Source: Neisseria sp. MVDL19-042950
GTDB taxonomy: Bacteria; Pseudomonadota; Gammaproteobacteria; Burkholderiales; Neisseriaceae
Length of the DNA: 64,000 bases
Assembly: GCF_030504625.1 (NCBI RefSeq)
Contig: NZ_JAUKWH010000012.1
Span: 1-64,000, forward strand
Reading direction: 5' to 3'
The notes under the pieces are model-generated. The model saw only the letters and a list, made by a program, of their open reading frames with translations, made no database searches and had not been told where the DNA came from. Positions 17,239 to 25,463 of this stretch are shown here, piece by piece; within the stretch, counting starts at the first letter, position 1, and every line of letters begins with the position of its first letter. The position numbers and the translations under genes are program-made.

Positions 17239-18135
17239 ATGAAAACCCAAACTCACGAATTAGTTGTTAACTGGCACATTACCGAAGCCTGCAACTACGT
17301 TTGCCGTTACTGCTTTGCCAAATGGGACAAACAAGGTAAAGAGTTGCTGCATTCTTCTGAAAATATTCAGGTTTTGATGGGGGAAATCAGTAAATTGCCT
17401 GAAATACTTAATCGAAAACAAGGGGCGGATTTCCGATCAATCCGTTTGAATTTAGTAGGTGGAGAGCCGTTTTTATATCGGCGGCAAGTCATGCAGATTA
17501 TTAAAGCTGCTCAAGCATACGGCTTCTCTTTATCTGCTATTACTAACGGCAGTTTGCTGGATGATGAATTGGTTGCTTTGATTGCCCGTCATTTTGCGGT
17601 TATCGGTTTCAGTGTCGATTCATTAAACGGATCAACCAATTTAAAAATCGGTAGAAAAAGCAGCAAACAGGCTATGCAGAGTGATGAGGTATTGGCAAAT
17701 ATTCAGGCTATAAAGGCTCTGAATCCGGCTATTGGCATAAAAATCAATACTGTTGTGAATAGTTTGAATTATCGGGAAAACCTACATCAATTTATTGCTG
17801 ATGTGCAGCCGGAGAAATGGAAGATTTTTAAAATGCTGCCTATGGTTACGGAAGATTTGAGTATCAGCGATGAACAGTTCCACGAGTTTTTAAACTGCCA
17901 TGATGATTTTCGTCGCATCATTAGTTCGGAAGATAATGATGAAATGGTACATTCTTATTTGATGATAGATCCGTTGGGACGTTTTTTTCAAAATGACTTA
18001 ACTCTATGTGGCGGCTATGTTTACAGTAGGCCGATTCATGAATGTGATGTTGAGAATGCTTTAGATGAAGTGTTATTTGATACGGGTAAATTCAAAACGC
18101 GCTATGTTCCAATTACGCATCCTTTAGCAGCATGA
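17239..18135 (+). CDS. prokaryotic viperin (antiviral radical SAM enzyme, ddhNTP synthase family)
   Basis: A 298-residue radical SAM protein. The cluster motif is Cys18-x3-Cys22-x2-Cys25 in NWHITEACNYVCRYCFAKW. Further viperin-type motifs follow: LNLVGGEPF (70-78), ITNGSLL (101-107), DSLNGSTNLKIGRKSSKQ (127-144), KINTVVNSLN (168-177), WKIFKMLPM (194-202) and SYLMIDPLGRFF near the end of the domain. These match human viperin block by block (NYKCGFCF, SGGEPF, SNGSLI, LIGRG, KINSVIN, WKVFQ, SYLILDEYMRF). The family converts CTP, GTP or UTP into 3'-deoxy-3',4'-didehydro nucleotides that terminate phage RNA synthesis. ATG 17239 has GGAGG 13 nt upstream; ATG 17203 is in frame but lacks an RBS. The nucleotide substrate is not predictable. 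No nucleotide kinase is adjacent. Confidence 0.93.
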   Translation: MKTQTHELVVNWHITEACNYVCRYCFAKWDKQGKELLHSSENIQVLMGEISKLPEILNRKQGADFRSIRLNLVGGEPFLYRRQVMQIIKAAQAYGFSLSAITNGSLLDDELVALIARHFAVIGFSVDSLNGSTNLKIGRKSSKQAMQSDEVLANIQAIKALNPAIGIKINTVVNSLNYRENLHQFIADVQPEKWKIFKMLPMVTEDLSISDEQFHEFLNCHDDFRRIISSEDNDEMVHSYLMIDPLGRFFQNDLTLCGGYVYSRPIHECDVENALDEVLFDTGKFKTRYVPITHPLAA

Positions 18136-18271
18136 AACTGGAAAAACTTCACAACAGTTATACTCCAAGCTGCTTTCTCTTCTCAGAGGAATTAGTATAT
18201 ACATAAAAAAGATAAAAAACGGCCTAATCATCAGGGTAATCTTTAATCAGAATTGTTACCGATGAATAAAG

Positions 18272-18303
18272 AGGCCGTCTGAAACAATGTTTTCAGACGG
18301 CCT
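18272..18303 (+). terminator. DUS-pair terminator after the viperin gene
   Basis: AGGCCGTCTGAAA and its inverted copy with a short loop, 137 nt after the viperin stop. It is the right border of the accessory island. Confidence 0.75.
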
Positions 18304-18347
18304 TTGCTTTACAATACAGCCCAAACCATTATCCGATTTCCGTACTC

Positions 18348-18905
18348 ATGAAACATTCCAAACATCAAAATCAAATCCGCATTATCGGGGGCAGCCACCG
18401 AGGTAGGAAACTGCATTTCAACGATGCCGATGGCCTGCGCCCTACTCCCGACAGCGTGCGCGAACGTGTGTTTAACTGGCTTGGGCAGGATTTAACCGGA
18501 AAAACCGTGTTGGATTTATTCAGCGGCAGCGGTGCATTGGGCTTGGAAGCGGCTTCAAGAAATGCCCGCAGGGTCGTATTGGTGGAAAACAACCGTCGAA
18601 CGCTTGAAACGCTGAAACAAAACAATCGGCTGTTGGATTTCCGGCAAACCGAAGTCGTGTTTTCAGACGGCCTGTCTTATCTGAAAAATAATCCCCTCTG
18701 TTTTGACGTGGTTTTTTTAGATCCCCCGTTTGCATGGAATCGTTGGCCGGAATTGTTCGAATTGTTGAAAGGCCGTCTGAAAACAGAGGCGGTTATTTAT
18801 CTTGAAGCAGGTACTTTGCCTGATATACCGGAATGGCTGAACGTTTTCCGTGAAGGGAAATCCGGATTAAGCCAGTCCAAGCTGCTGGTACATTCAGCCG
18901 AATAA
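18348..18905 (+). CDS. rsmD: 16S rRNA (guanine-966-N2)-methyltransferase RsmD
   Basis: A 185-residue SAM-dependent methyltransferase. IIGGSHRGRKLHF at the N-terminus, LRPTPDSVRERVFNWL, the SAM motif VLDLFSGSGALGLEAASR and the catalytic VFLDPPFAW are diagnostic of RsmD. Two DUS copies lie within the coding region (about 18660 and 18771). The gene is monocistronic between two DUS-pair hairpins. Confidence 0.95.
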   Translation: MKHSKHQNQIRIIGGSHRGRKLHFNDADGLRPTPDSVRERVFNWLGQDLTGKTVLDLFSGSGALGLEAASRNARRVVLVENNRRTLETLKQNNRLLDFRQTEVVFSDGLSYLKNNPLCFDVVFLDPPFAWNRWPELFELLKGRLKTEAVIYLEAGTLPDIPEWLNVFREGKSGLSQSKLLVHSAE

Positions 18906-18920
18906 AGAACAGAAAAACAT

Positions 18921-18954
18921 GAGGCCGTCTGAAAAGCTCTTTTCAGACGGCCTC
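18921..18954. terminator. bidirectional DUS-pair terminator
   Basis: GAGGCCGTCTGAAAA and its exact inverted copy with a 4-nt loop separate the convergent rsmD and lipoprotein genes, so it can serve both strands. Confidence 0.85.
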
Positions 18955-18977
18955 GGTTTGATTGAAACGACACTAAG

Positions 18978-19397
18978 TTATTTGCTCGCTTCTTTAGCCT
19001 TACCGGCGGCTTCCCGAGCGGCAGCGGCGGCATCCTCGGCTGCTTCTTTGGCGGTATTCACAGCTTTACCGGCAGCATCTTTAGTGGCTTCGGCTGCTTT
19101 AGATGCGGCCTCTTTTACCGATTCTCCGGCTTTTGCCCCCATTTCCTTAGCATCTTTAACAGCGTCTTGAGTGGCTTCTTTGGCTTTGTCGGCAGCATTT
19201 TTTGCAGAATCCTCCGCTTTTGCACCGGCTTCTTTAGCCGCGGTTACCGCATCGCTCACGGCAGAAGAGGCATTTTCTTTAGCTTCTTTCACATCGGAAG
19301 CCACGGCCTGCGTAACATCTTTTGTTTCCTGCTTAACTTCTTGCGAACATGCGGCCAAAGCAGCAACAGACAGGATAACCGTAAGAAATTTTTTCAT
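18978..19397 (-). CDS. small Ala/Lys-rich repetitive lipoprotein
   Basis: A 139-residue lipoprotein: signal MKKFLTVILSVAALAAC with Cys17 as lipidation site, then over 100 residues of Ala/Lys/Glu/Asp in roughly 11-residue periods (KDAKEMGAKAGESVKEAA, ATKDAAGKAVNTAKEAA). This predicts one long amphipathic or coiled helix of the LEA/apolipoprotein type. ATG 19397 has GGAG 7 nt upstream; an upstream in-frame start at 19433 would put residues ahead of the signal. An envelope-spacing or stress role is possible but unproven. Repeats of this kind expand and shrink easily. Confidence 0.85.
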   Translation of the reverse strand: MKKFLTVILSVAALAACSQEVKQETKDVTQAVASDVKEAKENASSAVSDAVTAAKEAGAKAEDSAKNAADKAKEATQDAVKDAKEMGAKAGESVKEAASKAAEATKDAAGKAVNTAKEAAEDAAAAAREAAGKAKEASK

Positions 19398-19515
19398 ATT
19401 TTTCTCCATATTTAATATTTGAGTTGATACCAAGCAGGTTTTTCAATCATAACATAATTTAAGATGGGTTCCGGCTGCAAAGATTTTTGATGTGAAATTA
19501 AAATCCAAAAAAGGC

Positions 19516-19544
19516 TTGACATTACTTTTTATGGCAATTAAGAT
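19516..19544 (+). promoter_or_regulatory. promoter of tRNA-Lys copy 1
   Basis: TTGACA (19516-19521), 17-nt spacer, TAAGAT (19539-19544), ending 12 nt before the tRNA: a near-consensus sigma-70 promoter. Confidence 0.85.
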
Positions 19545-19556
19545 ACGCAGCTTAAC

Positions 19557-19632
19557 GGGTCGTTAGCTCAGCCGGTAGAGCAGCGGACTTTTAATCCGTT
19601 GGTCGAAGGTTCGAATCCTTCACGACCCACCA
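19557..19632 (+). tRNA. tRNA-Lys (TTT), copy 1
   Basis: Acceptor arms GGGTCGT and ACGACCC, D-arm GTTAGCTCAG, anticodon loop CTTTTAA (anticodon TTT), T-arm GGTTCGAATCC, encoded CCA. Seventy-six bases, identical to the copy at 24932-25007. Confidence 0.98.
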
Positions 19633-19640
19633 AATTAAAA

Positions 19641-19674
19641 AAAGCCAAGCGAATTGCTTGGCTTTTTCTTTTTG
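19641..19674 (+). terminator. terminator of tRNA-Lys copy 1
   Basis: AAAGCCAAGC / GCTTGGCTTT 10-bp stem, 5-nt loop, then TTCTTTTT. Confidence 0.9.
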
Positions 19675-19816
19675 AATAACATGCGTAACAAGCATTCTTT
19701 TCCAATATATCTAACGCTACCCGCTGTTGGCAGCCGAATGAATAATATCTCCGCACAATAAACGGTTGCTATCATCAGAAAAATCAATCATCCGGCTTTC
19801 AATCCATAATCTTTGC

Positions 19817-21811
19817 TTAACGCAAGCTGTGCAGGAAATGCATGTGTTTATGGTATTGGTCGATAATATCGTTTATCACGCCTTCTTTGCTCCAGCCCAT
19901 AATGTCATAATCTTGGCCCCCTTCTCCCAAATGCACTTCGGCACGATAGTATTTTTGGCCTTCTGTAATTTCCTGTGCGTTGCTATTGTCCGACTGAACA
20001 AAAGCCGGTTGGATATGTTCAGAAGCAACCACCTGGTAAGTAAAGTCGATTTCATTTTCATGATTGGTAGTCAGCATAATCTGGCCGGTTTCCGGATGAA
20101 CGACGTTGGCTTCAATACCCAGATTGCGGAGTTCTTCCGCCACTTCGTTGCAGGCCTCCGCTACTAAAGTATCGACAAAACGGTAAACGGTTTTCTGGTC
20201 GGGGAAATCCATAATGACTTGCAAACGCTCACGCCACGCGCCTTTGGCACGCAGCATCGGCGCTGCCGTAGGTGCGGCGAGTTGTTGCACCAGCTGTTTC
20301 TGCATATCAATATCCAAGGCTTTAAACAAACCGTACATTGCTATCATCAACACGGTAACGAAAGGCAAGGCGCTGGCGATCGCCATGGTTTGCAGTGCAC
20401 CCAAACCGCCTGCCAACAGTAAAACCACGGCAACCATGCCCGAGCCGACCGCCCAATAGATGCGGTAAGCAACGCCTTTGCTGGTTTCGCCGTGGGCGCA
20501 CAGCATGTCCATAACCAAGGCTCCTGAATCGGCGGAAGTAACGAAAAAGACGACGACCATAAACAGGGCGACATAGATAAACAGCGTGGAAAACGGCAGT
20601 TGCTCCAAGAAAGCGAACAGTGCCAGAGATACATCTTGTGAAACAACGCCGCCCAACGAGATTAAGCCTTGGTTCAAGATCATATCGATGGCGGAATTGC
20701 CGAAGAACGTCATCCACATAAAGGTAAAACCGGTGGGCACCATTAACACGCCGATTACAAACTGGCGGATTGTGCGGCCGCGCGATACCCGTGCAATAAA
20801 CAACCCGACAAACGGTGCCCAGCTTAGCCACCACCCCCAATAAAGAATAGTCCAACCGCCGATCCAATCGGTTTTTTGATAAGCAAACAGATTGAAAGTC
20901 ATATCAACAATATTGGAAGCGTAGTGGCCGATATTTTGCACCAATGCCTGCAATAGAAATACGGTTGAGCCGGCAAACAACACAAACAGCAATAATATTA
21001 CTGCCAAACTGAGATTGAGTTCGGAAAGCATCTTCACGCCTTTGTCCAAACCCGATGCCACGGATAGCGTGGCCAGCGCGGTAATGGCGGCAATCAGGAC
21101 AATCTGCGTGGCGGTTGATACGGGAATGGCAGGAAACACATGATTTAAACCGGCATTAACCTGCAATACGCCGTAACCTAAAGAAGTGGCCACGCCGAAA
21201 AGTGTGCCAACGACAGCGAATACGTCGACCGCATGACCGATTGGACCGTTAATCTTGTCGCCTATCAGCGGGTAAAGTGCCGAGCGTAAGGTCAACGGCA
21301 GGTTATGGCGATAGCTGAAGAAAGCCAGAATCAACGCCACAATCGCATAGATCGCCCAAGCATGCAGCCCCCAATGGAAGAAAGTCAGCCTCATGGCTTC
21401 ACGTACGGTGTTTACCGTGCTGCCGTCACCGACAGGAGGCGACAAGAAATGCATAACCGGCTCTGCCACACCGAAAAACATCAAGCCGATACCCATGCCG
21501 GCAGAAAACAGCATGGCAAACCAAGAAATATTGTTGTAATCAGGTTTGGCATGATCCGGGCCGAGACGGATATTACCGTAACGGGAGATGCCCAAATAAA
21601 GGGTGGCCAACAGAATAATAGCTACGGTTAATACATAGTACCAACTGCCGTTAGCCACAATCACCGCCTGAACGGCCTTAAATGTCCGGTCGGCAGCTTG
21701 CGGGGCGATAACGGCAAACAAGATGATGGAAATGATGACGGCGGACGAAGAATAGAAAACCGCCGGATTGATTTGACCGCCTGCGGCGGAGTGAGGTTTA
21801 TGTTCAGACAA
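19817..21811 (-). CDS. betT: BCCT-family choline/betaine transporter, BetT type
   Basis: A 664-residue inner-membrane secondary transporter with about 12 hydrophobic segments. GMGIGLMFFGVAEPVMHF and the TM8 region WTILYWGWWLSWAPFVGLFI are the conserved tryptophan-rich signatures of BCCT carriers of choline, betaine or carnitine. The cytoplasmic C-terminal tail of about 150 residues is like that of E. coli BetT (677 residues), where it senses osmotic state. No betaine synthesis genes are adjacent. Substrate choice of choline over betaine is by length and tail only. Confidence 0.9.
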   Translation of the reverse strand: MSEHKPHSAAGGQINPAVFYSSSAVIISIILFAVIAPQAADRTFKAVQAVIVANGSWYYVLTVAIILLATLYLGISRYGNIRLGPDHAKPDYNNISWFAMLFSAGMGIGLMFFGVAEPVMHFLSPPVGDGSTVNTVREAMRLTFFHWGLHAWAIYAIVALILAFFSYRHNLPLTLRSALYPLIGDKINGPIGHAVDVFAVVGTLFGVATSLGYGVLQVNAGLNHVFPAIPVSTATQIVLIAAITALATLSVASGLDKGVKMLSELNLSLAVILLLFVLFAGSTVFLLQALVQNIGHYASNIVDMTFNLFAYQKTDWIGGWTILYWGWWLSWAPFVGLFIARVSRGRTIRQFVIGVLMVPTGFTFMWMTFFGNSAIDMILNQGLISLGGVVSQDVSLALFAFLEQLPFSTLFIYVALFMVVVFFVTSADSGALVMDMLCAHGETSKGVAYRIYWAVGSGMVAVVLLLAGGLGALQTMAIASALPFVTVLMIAMYGLFKALDIDMQKQLVQQLAAPTAAPMLRAKGAWRERLQVIMDFPDQKTVYRFVDTLVAEACNEVAEELRNLGIEANVVHPETGQIMLTTNHENEIDFTYQVVASEHIQPAFVQSDNSNAQEITEGQKYYRAEVHLGEGGQDYDIMGWSKEGVINDIIDQYHKHMHFLHSLR

Positions 21812-22099
21812 TGTTCTTCCTTTCTTGGGTTTGGGATGCGTTGAAGGCTGTTTAAAGCCTACAGGCAGCCATTCTTACGATTGGAGATTGCTGAATCCTA
21901 TCATCTTGAGGTTTATGTGTAAAATTTTCAATTAATATAAAGATCCCGCCATATAATGAAAACCAACCGCTTCCTTTAATCCTCTTTCCTTTACACAAAT
22001 TAAATTTCACCTAATTTTTCTATAATTGAAACCCCTTATTATGTGTATGTCGGAATTATTCCAGCCTCGCAATTTCAAAAACATATAGGACTCATCCTC

Positions 22100-22621
22100 A
22101 TGAAAATAAAAAATAAAATCTTAGCTGTTGTGATGTCTGCCGCTCTTTTGGCTCTTTCCGGACACGCCGTTGCCCAAAAAAACGGCTTGTCGCGTATCGA
22201 GGCTTTGGCACAAGTTAAAGTTTCTCCGGTTCAGGCTTTAAACATCGCCCAGAAACAGGTTAAAGGCAAAGCCACCGAAGTTCACTTGAAAAACCCTTAC
22301 GGCAATCCCGCCTATGAAGTTGAAGTCCGCGACGGGCAACAAGAACATTCGGTCTTTGTAGACGCCGTAAACGGTAAAGTGTTGGGCAGCAAAACCAAGC
22401 ATAAAATGAAACTTGCAGGCTCGCCGGCTGTTTCATTGGAACGTGCCATCCAGATAGCCCACGGCAAAGTGGGCGGGCAGGTTTTGGAAGCCGATTTGGA
22501 TTACAAAGCAGGCCGTGCCTTATATGAAGTGGAAGTTTTATCCGCAGACCGCGTGCCTTATAAAGTGATTGTTGATGCGGAGAACGGCAGCGTGATCGAT
22601 TCATATGTGGATTATGATTAA
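22100..22621 (+). CDS. exported protein with two PepSY domains
   Basis: A 173-residue periplasmic protein. The signal peptide MKIKNKILAVVMSAALLA ends near AVAQ. Two PepSY-type repeats follow (about 50-105 and 112-173), each with a helix and a YEVEV strand ending in DAxNGxV (YEVEVRDG...VDAVNGKVLG and YEVEVLSAD...VDAENGSVID). PepSY domains often inhibit proteases or act as accessory factors to sensor kinases. I chose ATG 22100 because the frame open from GTG 22043 adds residues ahead of the signal. It lies 193 nt upstream of the two-component pair and may feed signals to it, which is inference. Confidence 0.87.
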   Translation: MKIKNKILAVVMSAALLALSGHAVAQKNGLSRIEALAQVKVSPVQALNIAQKQVKGKATEVHLKNPYGNPAYEVEVRDGQQEHSVFVDAVNGKVLGSKTKHKMKLAGSPAVSLERAIQIAHGKVGGQVLEADLDYKAGRALYEVEVLSADRVPYKVIVDAENGSVIDSYVDYD

Positions 22622-22639
22622 GCCGTAACAATATATCGG

Positions 22640-22670
22640 GAGGCCGTCTGAAAACTTTTCAGACGGCCTC
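22640..22670 (+). terminator. DUS-pair terminator after the PepSY gene
   Basis: AGGCCGTCTGAAAA and its inverted copy around a single C, with ATATC/GATAT flanks extending the stem. It separates the PepSY gene from the regulator genes. Confidence 0.85.
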
Positions 22671-22814
22671 GATATCATTACCTGCTTAACTCAAACCGAG
22701 AGTGCGAACACCACGAAAATGAAGCGGATAAACCTTTGTTGTGTTGTTTGTTTCTTCTTACTGCATATTCTATTATCTGTGTAATCATAGGGTTGATTAA
22801 GAAAGGGGACGAAG

Positions 22815-23486
22815 ATGCGCGTGTTATTGGTTGAAGACGACAGAATGATCGGGCAAGCCGTTGAAGGCAGTTTGAAAGATGCCCGTTACACTGTGGATTG
22901 GGTGCGTGACGGTAAAGCCGCTCTGGATTCGCTAGCCTCGCAACCTTACGACGTGGTGTTATTGGATTTGGGATTGCCGCAGAAAGATGGTTTACAGGTG
23001 CTTGCGAGCCTACGTTCGCGCGGGTTGGGCGTACCTGTATTGATTCTAACTGCAAGAGACGATCTTGAAAGCCGTTTGCAAGGCTTGGATAACGGTGCCG
23101 ACGATTACATTATCAAACCGTTTGATATGTCCGAAGTGCTAGCCCGCATCCGTGCTGTACTGCGCCGCCATGGAGGCAGTGCAATCAACCAATTGAATAG
23201 CGGCACATTGCAGCTTGATCCTTCTACTTATCACGTCAAACGTCTTGATACAGGGGAAACCATTTTCCTTTCCAATCGCGAATTCGCCATTTTACATGCC
23301 CTGATGCAGCGTCCCGGCACGATTTTTTCCCGTGCGGACTTGGAAGATAAAGTATATGGCTGGGGGGAAGAGCCCGAAAGCAATGCCGTTGACTACCTAA
23401 TCCATGCTTTACGTAAAAAACTCGGACACGACAGCATTAAAAATGTACGCGGCGTAGGCTGGCTGGTTCCCAAGAAAGCGGATTAG
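22815..23486 (+). CDS. OmpR-family response regulator, PmrA/QseB-like
   Basis: A 223-residue DNA-binding response regulator. The receiver domain has D8-D9 and phospho-acceptor D51 (VVLLDLGLPQKDG), with the conserved lysine in DDYIIKPF. A winged-helix effector domain (about 125-220) ends in VDYLIHALRKKLGHDSIKNVRGVGWLV. The closest architecture is PmrA/QseB. RBS is AAAGGGGACG. The kinase gene follows 54 nt downstream. In the PmrAB/QseBC group targets are often envelope-modification or metal-stress genes, but none can be assigned here. Confidence 0.93.
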   Translation: MRVLLVEDDRMIGQAVEGSLKDARYTVDWVRDGKAALDSLASQPYDVVLLDLGLPQKDGLQVLASLRSRGLGVPVLILTARDDLESRLQGLDNGADDYIIKPFDMSEVLARIRAVLRRHGGSAINQLNSGTLQLDPSTYHVKRLDTGETIFLSNREFAILHALMQRPGTIFSRADLEDKVYGWGEEPESNAVDYLIHALRKKLGHDSIKNVRGVGWLVPKKAD

Positions 23487-23540
23487 TCTTTAGAATATAC
23501 AGGCCGTCTGAAAAAACAATTAACAGGACTCTACACAAAC

Positions 23541-24842
23541 ATGCCCCGCCGCCCCTCCATACAGCTACGGCTGTCTATCTTTCTTACTCTGATTATCTTG
23601 CTAACGGCAGTGGTTGCAGGTATCGCCTCGTTTTTTACCATGTTCAGCGAGGCACGCGAGCTGCAAGACGACTTACTGCGCCAAACCGCCATTCTGATAC
23701 AGCAACCGGCCGACGCAGGCTATGCCGATATCGACAGCGACATCCGCATTTACATACAACCGCTCGACGAGAAGCACCGTTTCAATTTGCCGAGCGATGC
23801 AGATGAAGGCTTCTATGACATTACCGACAAAAAGAAAAACGACCCGTACCGGGCTTATGTCCATACCTACCCCGACGGCCAACGGGTTGCCTTCATCCAA
23901 GAAACTGAATTTCGCGACGATGTAGCGGCCGACAGTGCTTGGTATGCCGTTATGCCCCTGTTGATACTCGCTCCGATCGCACTATTGCTGACCGCACTGA
24001 TCATCTATTTGACACTGCGCCCCGTCAGACAACTTTCCGCACAAACTGAAAACCGCAACGAAAACGATTTATCTCCCCTACCCACCGAACAAATTCCCCG
24101 TGAAATTTACGGTTTCGCAGAAGCCGTTAACCGCCTTCTGGAACGGGTCGGAGAAGGCGTGCGTCAGCAACAACGCTTCATTGCCGATGCCGCCCATGAA
24201 CTGCGCTCCCCGATGACTGCTTTATCATTGCAAGCAGAAAGACTTTCCACACGCGATCTGCCGGAAGGAACCGCTTTTTTGGTAGAAGACTTGCGCGAAG
24301 GCATCCGCCGCAACCGCCGCCTGCTCGAGCAATTATTATCTATGGCCCGTGCGCAAACCGAAGAAGAACGGACACGGGAAAACATCAATATCAGCCGCCT
24401 GTATCAACGGCTGATACAAGATTTATACCCGCTGGCCGAGGCCAAAAATATCGATATCGGCACAGATGATGGCAATGAAGATATTTATGTATTCGCCAAC
24501 GAAACAGAAATCTACACCTTGATGAAAACGCTGACCGAAAATGCCATCTGTTATACCCCCGAAGGCGGACAAATCGATTTGCACGCCAGATGGAACAACA
24601 GCGGATGCGTTTTGGAAATCGAAGACAGCGGTAACGGCATCCCGCCTGATGAACGTACCCGCGTATTCGATCCCTTTTACCGTATCCTCGGCAACGATAC
24701 AGAAGGCAGCGGTCTAGGTTTATCCATTGCACAAACCATCGTCAAACGTTACGGAGGCAAGATTACGTTAAGCGATGCCAAGCAATTTCCCAGCGGCCTG
24801 AACGTAAGCGTGTGGCTGCCTTTACAGGAAGCTCCGGAATAA
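23541..24842 (+). CDS. sensor histidine kinase, PmrB/QseC-like
   Basis: A 433-residue inner-membrane kinase. Two transmembrane segments (about 12-34 and 136-158) flank a 100-residue periplasmic sensor. A short linker leads to HisKA with phospho-acceptor His219 (IADAAHELRSPMTALSLQAERL region) and a HATPase_c domain with N, G1 (EDSGNGIPPDE) and G2 (GSGLGLSIA) boxes. Partner of the regulator just upstream. The periplasmic domain could interact with the nearby PepSY protein; that is inference. Confidence 0.93.
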   Translation: MPRRPSIQLRLSIFLTLIILLTAVVAGIASFFTMFSEARELQDDLLRQTAILIQQPADAGYADIDSDIRIYIQPLDEKHRFNLPSDADEGFYDITDKKKNDPYRAYVHTYPDGQRVAFIQETEFRDDVAADSAWYAVMPLLILAPIALLLTALIIYLTLRPVRQLSAQTENRNENDLSPLPTEQIPREIYGFAEAVNRLLERVGEGVRQQQRFIADAAHELRSPMTALSLQAERLSTRDLPEGTAFLVEDLREGIRRNRRLLEQLLSMARAQTEEERTRENINISRLYQRLIQDLYPLAEAKNIDIGTDDGNEDIYVFANETEIYTLMKTLTENAICYTPEGGQIDLHARWNNSGCVLEIEDSGNGIPPDERTRVFDPFYRILGNDTEGSGLGLSIAQTIVKRYGGKITLSDAKQFPSGLNVSVWLPLQEAPE

Positions 24843-24847
24843 AACCG

Positions 24848-24879
24848 AAGGCCGTCTGAAAACTTTTTCAGACGGCCTT
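24848..24879 (+). terminator. DUS-pair terminator of the two-component operon
   Basis: AAGGCCGTCTGAAAA and its inverted copy with a 2-nt loop, then TTTTT, 5 nt after the kinase stop. Confidence 0.9.
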
Positions 24880-24891
24880 TTTAAAAAACTA

Positions 24892-24920
24892 TTGACATAT
24901 AAAATCAACCTCTGTATTAT
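24892..24920 (+). promoter_or_regulatory. promoter of tRNA-Lys copy 2
   Basis: TTGACA (24892-24897), 17-nt spacer, TATTAT (24915-24920), ending 11 nt before the tRNA. Confidence 0.87.
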
Positions 24921-24931
24921 CTCAATTCTTC

Positions 24932-25007
24932 GGGTCGTTAGCTCAGCCGGTAGAGCAGCGGACTTTTAATCCGTTGGTCGAAGGTTCGAATCCTTCACGA
25001 CCCACCA
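24932..25007 (+). tRNA. tRNA-Lys (TTT), copy 2
   Basis: Seventy-six bases identical to the copy at 19557-19632, including CCA and the next AAAT. Promoter and terminator sequences differ between the copies, so the identity is restricted to the tRNA. Confidence 0.98.
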
Positions 25008-25018
25008 AATAAATCAAA

Positions 25019-25051
25019 AATAAGCCGCAATTTTTTGCGGCTTATTTTTTT
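25019..25051 (+). terminator. terminator of tRNA-Lys copy 2
   Basis: AATAAGCCGCAA / TTGCGGCTTATT 12-bp stem, 4-nt loop and a T tract. Confidence 0.93.
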
Positions 25052-25428
25052 CGAGACTCAGCCTCCAAACAACTGCGGAAAATTCCCAATCGTCAACAAA
25101 ACGATTCAAAAACATTGAAATTAACCCGTAGCCACACCGTGTGTATCGGGACGAATTTAGATTACCTACCTCTTTATGTATACGTTTTTACACACTATCT
25201 CATTTTTCACATGACACCGGCAGACAGATACAAGAATAAACCGATAATAACTTATTGTAATTTCATCAAAATAACAGCATAGTTTTTGAGTTATTTGCCT
25301 GAACCGGCCACCAGTGTGATGGCTCCTTGGCATTTGGAGAAACTCTATCATGTCGTTTTTTTACAAATTCCATTAAGTTAGCTGTTATTGTCCGACATAC
25401 AAATTAATTTCTCTCTACAAAACCCGAA

Positions 25429-25463
25429 GCCGCCTGAAAAACTTTCCATCATTTTTCAGACGG
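25429..25463. terminator. imperfect DUS-pair hairpin with no adjacent gene
   Basis: GCCGCCTGAAAAA (one base off the DUS) pairs with TTTTTCAGACGGC across a short loop. Confidence 0.5.

Larger units (their letters stand above)
15837..18271 (+). other. accessory island between topA and rsmD: HTH gene, ncRNA candidate, HicA-like gene, viperin
   Basis: About 2.4 kb bounded on both sides by DUS-pair terminators and lying between two housekeeping genes. The left 1.2 kb is clearly AT-rich compared with topA and rsmD, and no DUS lies inside it. All parts read on the plus strand. No integrase, transposase or direct-repeat boundary was seen. I treat it as one candidate defence locus because a viperin gene is present; functional unity is inference. 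Confidence 0.6.

Noticed and set aside
19568-19756. 62-codon minus-strand ORF with VGREGFEPSTNGLKVRCSTG
   Set aside because: This is the well-known spurious translation of the tRNA-Lys gene.
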